From Spirochaetaceae bacterium (GTDB lineage: Bacteria > Spirochaetota > Spirochaetia > Treponematales > Breznakiellaceae), in the NCBI GenBank assembly GCA_031290855.1, contig JAISLM010000170.1, forward strand, positions 1 to 27,663: a stretch of 27,663 nucleotides of DNA. The letters run 5' to 3'. Positions within the stretch are counted from its first letter, which is position 1, and the number at the start of each line of letters is the position of its first letter. Positions 22,301 through 27,663 of the stretch are shown in pieces. The notes beneath the pieces were generated by a model that was not told where the DNA came from, made no database searches, and saw only the letters and a list, made by a program, of their open reading frames with translations. The position numbers and the translations under genes are program-made.

Positions 22301-24469
22301 TTGGCCGGTAAAGTAACAATCGGGGCTTTGGAACTCGTGCTTTTCGTTCACGATGTCCGGTTCCATGATGTGCAGTTTATCGAGTATTGTATCAGGAATT
22401 GAATACGCCGGACACACGAGCGTTTCGTGGGAAAGGAACGCAAGGGTAACGGCCTTACCGTCCTCCGGATTCGGGAGCGTAATCGCCCAAAACTTGCTCC
22501 ATGCCGGATCTTTGAAGATAGAGCTGTATGGCAGAAAAGTGGATGTCGTTGTGATAGAATTTACAAAGCTGTTGTTTTCAAGCGTTAACTGTTTTAGCTC
22601 AAGACCGTCGGTGTCATAGGCCCGGAGCTCGCGCAGCGCCAGCAGGGCGATAAGACCGCACCAGGTATTGTAAGAAAGTCTGCTCAGAGTCTCGAAGGTT
22701 TCTTCTCCGGTAAGGATAAGCTCATTAGTAATAAAAACCGACCAGGGCGAAGGAATCGAAAGGGAATCCCGTGTAAAATGCTCGCTTACGCTGTATGGTA
22801 ATCCGTCGGCGATGTCTTCTAAAAGCTGACCCGCCTGCGCGGCTACCCAGAGGTGTTCCGCGTCAGGAGGGGTTCTTCCTGTGTGAGAGACATTGCCTTC
22901 CATAGAGAGATACGGAACATTAGGGTAATCAACCTGCGTAATTTTAGGCTTTTTGTCAAACAACCCGGGTTTTTTATCGATAAGCCTGATAAGAACGTTG
23001 AAAAGGGCAGGGAACCCTCTGCCGTCGTTCTGTTCAGGGCTTGTGCGGGCGAATTCAATATAGATCTTATCTGACTTTTTGGGCTTCTCGTCATGATAGA
23101 CAAACTCATCAAAGTGCGGGATAATATTGTCAGAAACCGGCTCATTGTTAAAAGGCTCTTTGTACTCGCCGTTCAGGATTTGGACGCGGGGGTTAGGATC
23201 CCAGGCAGGGCGTCCGGTGTTCTGGTCTAGTTCACTCCTGTTCTTTTTGTGCAGGTCATAAAACCAATCCACAAGGCGCCTTGTATAGCCGCGGATATTA
23301 TCATAAAGGAAGTCGCCGGAGCCATCATCGTTCTCCTTTTTATGGAGCAACTCTGTATCGTAATTGAGTTCCCAATCAGCAGCGGCGTCGTTGCGTTTTT
23401 TAAGCTGGCCGTAGATAACTTTGTTGTAAAAAACTGCGGTTTTCATCAGACGCTGTATGTTTTGCGGCAGGGAATCGTCTATTCTTCTGATCATCTTCCA
23501 GGTGTAGTAATAATCTCCTGATTTTTCCTTCGCGCGCTCCCGGTCGGCGGTAACAATCACATGATCCTTACGTTTGTTGGCGCTGTCTGTTTTGCCGGCG
23601 TTTTTGATGAAGTCAACAACCGCGCTTGCGGCAAAAAGCTCTACGGGATGCGCCTTGTTCTTCTGATTGTGCGCGCCCCGGGAAGCCGCCTCATAGGAAA
23701 AATTTTCCCTTGGCTCGCCGATAGCGTAGAGCGCGTCTACGTTTTCGTACTGGTGCTGGTTCGCATAATAATACAGTGAAGCCTTGGCCTTGAGGTGAAA
23801 ACTGGCGGAGTCCGGCTGCAGCCTGCCCTTTTCACGTATATCACCAAAGGTCTCAAAATACGGCATAAGAAGAAGCGCGGCATACCTCATACGGAAGTTG
23901 ATCTTCTTCATTTCAGAAAGCTTACCCAGAACAACCGGAATTACCGAAGCTCCTGTGCCGCCGAAAATCGAACCAAACAGAAACACAACATCGCCGCCGG
24001 TTATTCCTTTAAGAAAACTGTCCCATCCGGGGTCGTTCTCAAGAATTTTTTTGACAATGAGCGTACCGATGGATGTGTGACCGTAAAAACCCATGTCGAA
24101 TTCCGTTTTGATTTCATCTTCTGTGTACAAAAAACGTGCGAGACGTTCAGTATCATCAGGGAACCCTGCCATTTTGAACGTTTCGTTGAGGCTTGTTTGG
24201 GAGTCCTCGTATAAGCGAACGAATGGAAACATCTGTATATCGACAAGATTGAGCCCGGACGCCTGGTTCAGCGCTTTGTAGAACTTGCCATAAGAGCTGA
24301 CAAGCTCCTGCGTTTCAGCAAGGTTGCCATTGGCGCTGTCCGCGTCAATACAGGCGATACGAATACCGTCAATTATCCCTTTAAAAGCGCCGCACGCCGC
24401 CAGATGTACACATGCCGCCGCCAGTTTATGCCCCGTGCCGCCAATCCCAATAATATGTAATGTTGCCAT
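19355..24469 (-). CDS. Tubulin/FtsZ-like plus actin/Hsp70-like fusion NTPase (operon gene 4)
   Basis: The 1704-residue protein combines two nucleotide-dependent cytoskeletal folds. The N-terminal part looks like a tubulin-like (Tubulin_2 type) domain: first nucleotide loop IGIGGTG (7-13), acidic strand end CIDAD (40-44) and the tubulin signature-like IFGGTGAS (168-175). A long central region (about 480-1100) is unassigned. The C-terminal part is an actin/Hsp70-type ATPase: phosphate-1 loop GLDFGTTST (1118-1126), phosphate-2 CVDIGGGTSDIS (1351-1362) and a candidate adenosine loop ALGLSGKGSK (1497-1506). A strong AGGAGG lies 5 bases before the ATG. It is the centre of the nine-gene operon and presumably the motor, polymer or scaffold of the system. 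SrfB-type Hsp70-like factors and FtsZ-like families found with vWA proteins are the nearest known analogies I can name. Confidence 0.88.
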   Translation of the reverse strand: MATLHIIGIGGTGHKLAAACVHLAACGAFKGIIDGIRIACIDADSANGNLAETQELVSSYGKFYKALNQASGLNLVDIQMFPFVRLYEDSQTSLNETFKMAGFPDDTERLARFLYTEDEIKTEFDMGFYGHTSIGTLIVKKILENDPGWDSFLKGITGGDVVFLFGSIFGGTGASVIPVVLGKLSEMKKINFRMRYAALLLMPYFETFGDIREKGRLQPDSASFHLKAKASLYYYANQHQYENVDALYAIGEPRENFSYEAASRGAHNQKNKAHPVELFAASAVVDFIKNAGKTDSANKRKDHVIVTADRERAKEKSGDYYYTWKMIRRIDDSLPQNIQRLMKTAVFYNKVIYGQLKKRNDAAADWELNYDTELLHKKENDDGSGDFLYDNIRGYTRRLVDWFYDLHKKNRSELDQNTGRPAWDPNPRVQILNGEYKEPFNNEPVSDNIIPHFDEFVYHDEKPKKSDKIYIEFARTSPEQNDGRGFPALFNVLIRLIDKKPGLFDKKPKITQVDYPNVPYLSMEGNVSHTGRTPPDAEHLWVAAQAGQLLEDIADGLPYSVSEHFTRDSLSIPSPWSVFITNELILTGEETFETLSRLSYNTWCGLIALLALRELRAYDTDGLELKQLTLENNSFVNSITTTSTFLPYSSIFKDPAWSKFWAITLPNPEDGKAVTLAFLSHETLVCPAYSIPDTILDKLHIMEPDIVNEKHEFQSPDCYFTGQSQSDKDAKYGLCIFLEELEKILTNCANNGGSNEIIDKLKERKKNFIDDLRKNGREEENPGVIRLHSTQNGPADVASIFDRYVERSGPNYLPFELTNTNPDKKAVLIGLNICGISSASPQAASIFVTKTHKYSQINAANISGIATGKDGKPKIWDDYFVLYDNDLLNNTMVAVKKNDATPVFHSLFNSKMGLSDYEVVWPFSSVLLELYAPQALNDMVSVRDAEDDSFTVFLELPLAQGKHVITKTYKRTLDHDETFTGKPLCYVFDRDWVPLLAVWPYAEVLDSSKKNKWQRYSFFCVERDLLSSAGIKVLEIEPMFKPGDTAAGIRNSNELSTISPKVYNPVKRGVYHRHSQTLPWALQVNIKNGADPGEPAGFVFLAKPDQHVLNPNLEWNIGLDFGTTSTTAFYSTNSDTNPDFVRLLSEYVWKNDQTAIDEGKKVTSAVKILCNSDTADQTLLDTSFIDRQCFSQNSYITTFEEMGNSGKVEDKIFETGRIFWHNREVFGKINSDPTCIRRNSLKTNIKWDSGDRSYIDKYLNQLLTQIVFKAAENGVGKINWYFSYPSAFDWNSEEKYRNVLKKLVSNISNESGVAYNQNAVNGPTNLTTESIAAAKYLMSKPKYKNLPLFLCVDIGGGTSDISIWTRDSNLFQCSVRFASRDMFVAPLAKLLRNDEIMKAVYADKGEDRIFNMLNYAGSDNNANTEERIRFFIETVLYEHYDEFKHRLAKPTGGDEKAYNKFKYSIFIAYTALCYYLGLIVGDLFCNKIIPEDIATMALGLSGKGSKITDWIDHRLRETIRVRMQELVADKKNKKEMELKIDFSTDNSVKTETAQGLIIHFAQKDQTEKTNEGSKPQFYMGSSVKLKKDPLKDISYEKNSFISTSNNELKHFIQAPGKLETEFDTELQEFGAFLDFFNSIAKTTDGNMEEISLDWYSQHKSILYSRMKTSFENTLKEDERFEPPFISMVKAFLDYYSEEYLYAQK

Positions 24470-24487
24470 AATATCCTCCTAAGGGTT

Positions 24488-25051
24488 TTACCAAAACCAA
24501 AACGCTTTTCTGAACGCTCTTGCAACAAACCTGGATCCGATAACAAAAGGTAGAACATAGGCCACAACGAACAATAACACCATGACAGGGAAATACCCCG
24601 GCGCCATATAAAAAAACTTACTGAGATAAAAAAACAGCAGCGGTACAACAACAGCCAGCCCAATATTGATGAAGAAGCCAATGTAGAACTGCGCTCTTTT
24701 CGTGGCTGGATCCAATCCGCCGAATGAACAGGGGATAAGCAGCAGCAGGAAAAGATTTGCCGCTATCGCCGCCAGTAACAGGACAACGATCAAATTTTTT
24801 CCGAGGGCCAAAATGGAATACACCCCGCCTTTCTCATCCGGCATATCCTCATCATCCGCATAATCGCTTTCATCCAGCCCCCAGCTCTCTTCATTCCATA
24901 TAGCGGCTTCATTTGAGCCGACAACGGAGAAGTTGATCCCATCGCGATTGAATACGGATACCTCCAGCAAAATCGCCGCAAGAGGCAGCAAGAAAATCCA
25001 TGGCAATGTCCAAAGAGATCCTTTTAGCAAATCTCCAAAATTTTGAAACAT
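24488..25051 (-). CDS. Four-helix inner-membrane protein (operon gene 3)
   Basis: Unrecognised, 187 residues. Four membrane helices are predicted by eye (about 14-32, 84-107, 122-143 and 151-173). Between helices 1 and 2 lies a strongly acidic loop (54-74: ESWGLDESDYADDEDMPDEK), and the C-terminus is basic-aromatic (RAFRKAFWFW). By the positive-inside rule both ends are probably cytoplasmic and the acidic loop external, where the two lipoproteins could contact it. The AGGAGG Shine-Dalgarno sequence overlaps the stop codon of the preceding vWA-like gene. The gap to the tubulin-actin gene is 18 bp. It is probably the membrane platform of the complex; a transport role cannot be excluded. Confidence 0.78.
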   Translation of the reverse strand: MFQNFGDLLKGSLWTLPWIFLLPLAAILLEVSVFNRDGINFSVVGSNEAAIWNEESWGLDESDYADDEDMPDEKGGVYSILALGKNLIVVLLLAAIAANLFLLLLIPCSFGGLDPATKRAQFYIGFFINIGLAVVVPLLFFYLSKFFYMAPGYFPVMVLLFVVAYVLPFVIGSRFVARAFRKAFWFW

Positions 25052-25060
25052 GGCTTCCTC

Positions 25061-26524
25061 CTAATTTTTCACAATATAAAAAGTTTCTGAGCGTCCGCCC
25101 GCTTTAGCGAACTCATCCAAAATACTTTCGTAAATCGCGCGCAGGTTCAGCACCTTGACGCGCCCGCCCTTAACATTGCCCGCCACAAGATCGGCAACGC
25201 TTCCCGCATTCTCGGCAATCACCCAATCAGGAACAATGTTGAACATGATCTTGTAATAACCATGCTCAAGCTGCTTTGTATTGATCCGGATGCTTATCCC
25301 GCTGTATACAACGCCGCTCCTGGCGCTCTGGGTATACGCTTCGGACTTCCCGAACAAACCGGCGGACGCGATGTTCGTAAATGGTGACGGCTTACCGGCC
25401 GGTGTTTTACCTCCGGCGAAATACGCCGCGCTGATATCCTTTGCGACAGAAAGAATGGGGCTTTCCGGCGTAGATGGCCTATCCGTCTGAGCTTTTATTA
25501 TATAGACGAACTGCGCGTCTGCGGGGGGACCGGGAATGTAACACTCAATGTTGTTTACCGTAACGCCTACATCTTTGTTGTCCTTTTTTGACCACCGTCT
25601 GAAAAAGTTAGCCTTTGGAGGAATCAGGTTTACGTTGGACATCCTGCTAAACCTCGCGGTATCATTTTCTCTTTTAGATTCTACTTTGATCCTGCCGTCA
25701 TTAACCGATTCGCCCGGAATAAAAAGTGTTTTATTGAACGTCAGATTTTTTTGATCAAGCTGTTTTGTAAACTCTGTACTGAATGCTTTAACATGGCTCC
25801 TGTCGCCGGTAACAAGAATAAAAAAAGACGAATAACCGTCTATCCTATTGAGGCTTTCATTGGCAGATGAAATGCTGTGGATGCTTCCTTTGAATGCGCC
25901 TTTTATCATGAAAATCGCACCGGCGAGATCCTGCTCAAACGCGTTTTGAAACAACTCCCGAAAATGTTGATTTATACCATACTGCTCGTAAAGATCTGTA
26001 ATAATGATGTTAAGGCTGTCTTTTCCGATCCCGTTCTTGATATAATTTACTATTGAACTGAACGGCTGTCCATTGTTTTTCTTTACTTCCCTGCGGTTTA
26101 CCCGCATGGGAGCTGTCCCATAAAGAGACTTTTTTATGATTTCTTTTTTTATGTCATCTGTTGTCTCGAAAGTCAGTATGCTGGTGACTATTTCACCAAA
26201 TTCGTAATATGCCTGTGTATCGTATTTCAATGTTTCGCCGGCGTCCAGCGCACTGTACATTGCAGCAACATACTCGGTCTCTTTGTTATTCTGTACAAAT
26301 CCCCCGACGGATTCTGTTCTGTCAAAAAAATAGTTGACCTGTACATCGCCTTTTGGCGCGGCGGCAGCGGGAATTTCTATATAACACGGGTTAAGCCCGC
26401 GCCCGCAAGATACCGCCGAGAGGCAAAAGACGGCGGCAAACAAAAAAATAGTCCCCCTTCGCGGGCTTTGTTTACAACCTGCCCTTAGTCCGTTTTTCCC
26501 CTTCTGTTCTTGAAGCTTTGTCAT
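25061..26524 (-). CDS. vWA-like lipoprotein (operon gene 2)
   Basis: The 487-residue protein has an N-terminal signal with a lipobox-like end (AVSC, Cys40), although the n-region before the hydrophobic stretch is long (about 24 residues, many basic). Just after it, VNYFFDRTESVGGF (63-76) looks like the first strand of a von Willebrand A domain with a MIDAS variant DxTxS (Asp68, Thr70, Ser72) instead of DxSxS, and IIITDL (173-178) fits the later MIDAS Asp strand. The C-terminal half (about 290-487) is beta-rich and unassigned. The start overlaps the stop of the transglutaminase-like gene (ATGA). It is probably anchored outside the inner membrane, presenting a metal-dependent adhesion-type domain. 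The vWA call is from motif spacing only. Confidence 0.72.
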   Translation of the reverse strand: MTKLQEQKGKNGLRAGCKQSPRRGTIFLFAAVFCLSAVSCGRGLNPCYIEIPAAAAPKGDVQVNYFFDRTESVGGFVQNNKETEYVAAMYSALDAGETLKYDTQAYYEFGEIVTSILTFETTDDIKKEIIKKSLYGTAPMRVNRREVKKNNGQPFSSIVNYIKNGIGKDSLNIIITDLYEQYGINQHFRELFQNAFEQDLAGAIFMIKGAFKGSIHSISSANESLNRIDGYSSFFILVTGDRSHVKAFSTEFTKQLDQKNLTFNKTLFIPGESVNDGRIKVESKRENDTARFSRMSNVNLIPPKANFFRRWSKKDNKDVGVTVNNIECYIPGPPADAQFVYIIKAQTDRPSTPESPILSVAKDISAAYFAGGKTPAGKPSPFTNIASAGLFGKSEAYTQSARSGVVYSGISIRINTKQLEHGYYKIMFNIVPDWVIAENAGSVADLVAGNVKGGRVKVLNLRAIYESILDEFAKAGGRSETFYIVKN

Positions 26525-27126
26525 TCTTCGCTGCTCCTTTTGGCAAGTTTTACTATCGGCCTTTTTCCGGTGTAATTCTGGCGAAGTGAATCTGCCTTAA
26601 AGTTTCCGGCGTACAACGTGGAAATGTCGTTTTGATACATCGTATCGTCAACAACGCAGATATCGACCGCAAAATGGGCCTTATCATTCGAAGCCTTTAC
26701 CATGAAGTAATCGTCTATATCAGCATACGGATCCGTATCCGCCCATGTCGCGTCTATTATGTACACATGGTTATTAATCCAGAGTTCGTTCCAGGCATGC
26801 CTCATCTGATTGCTGACGACGAAATGTACATTTTTTATTCCTGCCTTTTGAGACAACTTGTAAAAATACAGTGCGTAATCCCAGCAGATGCCCCTGCCGA
26901 ATTTAAACCGCTCCACCGGTTCGGCATAATTAGAATAATTATAAGCATCCAAATCATACGTCCAATGCTTTATGGTATCCTCGTAGATATCATGGAGCTT
27001 TTTGACTTGCGCCCTGGTAACGCCGCCGCCTTGTCCTGCTGTTGTGTTCCGCCCCGCTGCTTGTTTGGGGCTACAAGAAGCAAACAAGAGGATAAAGACA
27101 AGTAAAACACAGTCAAATTTCCTCAT
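26521..27126 (-). CDS. Transglutaminase-like lipoprotein (operon gene 1)
   Basis: The 201-residue protein begins with a lipoprotein signal (lipobox FASC, Cys18). The remainder is a compact transglutaminase/papain-like core with a complete apparent triad: Cys81 (GRGICWDYA), His110 (RHAWNEL) and Asp125 (IDATWAD). Bacterial proteins of this type act as peptidases, or on peptidoglycan or protein cross-links, in the periplasm. It heads the operon; the next gene overlaps its stop by 4 bp (ATGA), implying coupled synthesis and possibly a physical pair with the vWA-like lipoprotein, which it might process. GGAG lies rather far upstream (about 13 bases), and the stop of a short upstream frame overlaps the ATG. 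Confidence 0.85.
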   Translation of the reverse strand: MRKFDCVLLVFILLFASCSPKQAAGRNTTAGQGGGVTRAQVKKLHDIYEDTIKHWTYDLDAYNYSNYAEPVERFKFGRGICWDYALYFYKLSQKAGIKNVHFVVSNQMRHAWNELWINNHVYIIDATWADTDPYADIDDYFMVKASNDKAHFAVDICVVDDTMYQNDISTLYAGNFKADSLRQNYTGKRPIVKLAKRSSEE

Positions 27127-27329
27127 AACCCATACAGTTCTCCGTTGACATACCTAACAGGCAAGGCGGCGCTAAATACAAAAAACCTTTGTAAGCCGAA
27201 ACTAATAGCAGAAACAGGAAAAATCTCTATTCGCAGTGGGGGGCTGCTCCTCCACCCTTCAGAGCGGGGAAGTTCATTTCCTCCAAAATTTTTGCCATTT
27301 TTTCTTAACAATGCCCTTTCTTCGTCCAT
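27123..27329 (-). CDS. Candidate short upstream ORF coupled to the operon
   Basis: The 68-codon frame starts with MDEERALLRKNGKNFGGNEL just downstream of the predicted transcription start, and its TGA overlaps the first ATG of the operon (ATGA). It includes copy C of the GCGAATA repeat. There is no good Shine-Dalgarno sequence at its start. A much shorter frame (MNFPALKGGGAAPHCE) begins after GGAGGA inside it. I do not recognise either product. It could be a leader controlling expression of the operon, or an accident of the repeat. Confidence 0.25.
   Translation of the reverse strand: MDEERALLRKNGKNFGGNELPRSEGWRSSPPLRIEIFPVSAISFGLQRFFVFSAALPVRYVNGELYGL
27228..27257 (-). repeat. Intergenic repeat, copy C (GGAGCAG...GCGAATA)
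   Basis: Read on the minus strand, GGTGGAGGAGCAGCCCCCC followed by ACTGCGAATA matches copy B (8298-8326) at most positions and copy A more loosely. It lies in the leader between the operon promoter and its first gene. Confidence 0.55.
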
Positions 27330-27359
27330 AGGCTTTAGTTTATAGCCTAGTGTCCCATA

Positions 27360-27388
27360 ATAATGAAGAATATTCAGATTTTTGTCAA
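27360..27388 (-). promoter_or_regulatory. Sigma70-type promoter of the nine-gene operon
   Basis: On the minus strand a perfect TTGACA (27383-27388) is 17 bp from CATTAT (27360-27365). Transcription would begin near 27352, leaving a ~225-nt leader before the transglutaminase-like gene. No other promoter as good was found inside the operon. The rest of 27127-27468 holds only the short ORF, the repeat and otherwise featureless AT-rich sequence. Confidence 0.65.
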
Positions 27389-27468
27389 GTCCGTGCGTTG
27401 CCTAATCAGGAATTCAAAGTATCACCCATCGGGTTCATCTCCCCAGACGAAAAGGATAAAAGCGGACC

Positions 27469-27663
27469 TGGACTTTACCCCATTAGGTAGACACTATTAA
27501 GCGGCTTGCCCTGAGTTAAACACATTGGGCGCCAGATAATCAAGAGCCGAATGAAGCCGAACCCGATTATAATACGCCTCGATGTACATGAACACCGACT
27601 GCCTGACCTCCCCTGCCGAACACTTGCCGTCCAGAGTTTCCAGTTCCCGTTTAAGCGTCTTGA
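27469..27663 (-). mobile_element. Right end of an IS3-family insertion sequence (runs off the window)
   Basis: The element is defined by the transposase C-terminus it encodes and by a putative terminal sequence TGGACTTTACCCCATTAGG at 27469-27487, reading inward on the plus strand and ending with CA outward on the minus strand, as IS3 ends do. The other end and target duplication lie outside the window, so the boundary is provisional. Confidence 0.65.
27497..27661 (-). CDS. IS3-family transposase OrfB, C-terminal part (partial)
   Basis: The 54 visible residues (KTLKRELETLDGKC... to stop TAA at 27497-27499) carry the final catalytic region of IS3 DDE integrase-type transposases: LKRE with the catalytic Glu, then MYIEAYYNRVRLHSALDYLAP, the standard ending of the family. 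The gene continues beyond the right edge of the window. It catalyses excision and insertion of the element. Nothing in the visible part suggests damage, unlike the IS3 debris at 14.0-14.8 kb. Confidence 0.88.
   Translation of the reverse strand, partial: KTLKRELETLDGKCSAGEVRQSVFMYIEAYYNRVRLHSALDYLAPNVFNSGQAA

Overview
The window most likely comes from a homoacetogenic, gut- or digester-type Treponema (spirochete). This is inferred from Wood-Ljungdahl methyl-branch genes (acsD, acsC, acsE) lying beside many spirochete-style lipoproteins, copies of a degenerate Y1/REP-type transposase family and dispersed GC-rich palindromes. No rRNA, tRNA or CRISPR array was seen.

Left part (1-9.2 kb, GC-rich). 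A 135-bp direct repeat (6-140 and 3381-3515), which includes the 3' end of a REP-transposase-like gene, flanks a minus-strand repetitive surface lipoprotein. The REP-transposase-like gene itself (2807-3406) lacks a visible HUH motif and ends in 66-bp in-frame tandem repeats carrying the palindrome GGGGTCAGACCCC. Next come acsD-acsC-acsE, encoding the corrinoid iron-sulfur protein and its methyltransferase, closed by a strong terminator hairpin. tilS follows, and a convergent small heat-shock protein gene lies beyond an intergenic region holding a probable transposase remnant and a long inverted repeat.

Middle (9.2-13.8 kb). A minus-strand signalling operon reads FIST-domain sensor, hybrid histidine kinase (PAS-PAS-HisKA-HATPase-REC-HPt), then a stand-alone receiver protein whose start lies 59 bp inside the kinase gene. 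Upstream of it, 13.9-15.2 kb is a graveyard of IS3-family debris (frameshifted orfA, orfB fragment) with a cluster of perfect 3-nt-loop hairpins.

Right part (15.2-27.4 kb, visibly more AT-rich). This is the most interesting segment: one tightly packed nine-gene minus-strand operon. In transcription order it encodes a transglutaminase-like lipoprotein, a vWA-like lipoprotein, a four-helix membrane protein, a 1704-residue protein fusing an N-terminal tubulin/FtsZ-like GTPase domain to a C-terminal actin/Hsp70-like ATPase domain, two coiled-coil proteins that share a nearly identical ~110-residue C-terminal domain (one membrane-anchored, one soluble), a membrane-anchored coiled-coil protein, and two zinc-ribbon coiled-coil proteins (one with a membrane helix). 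A sigma70-like promoter lies at 27360-27388. The end of an IS3-family element, with its terminal sequence, closes the window on the right.

I infer that the nine-gene operon builds a membrane-spanning NTP-driven assembly: cytoplasmic tubulin-actin polymer or scaffold, coiled-coil linkers through the inner membrane, and two lipoproteins outside it. No function can be assigned from sequence alone. IS3-family sequence on both sides and the change in base composition suggest the block may have been acquired horizontally.
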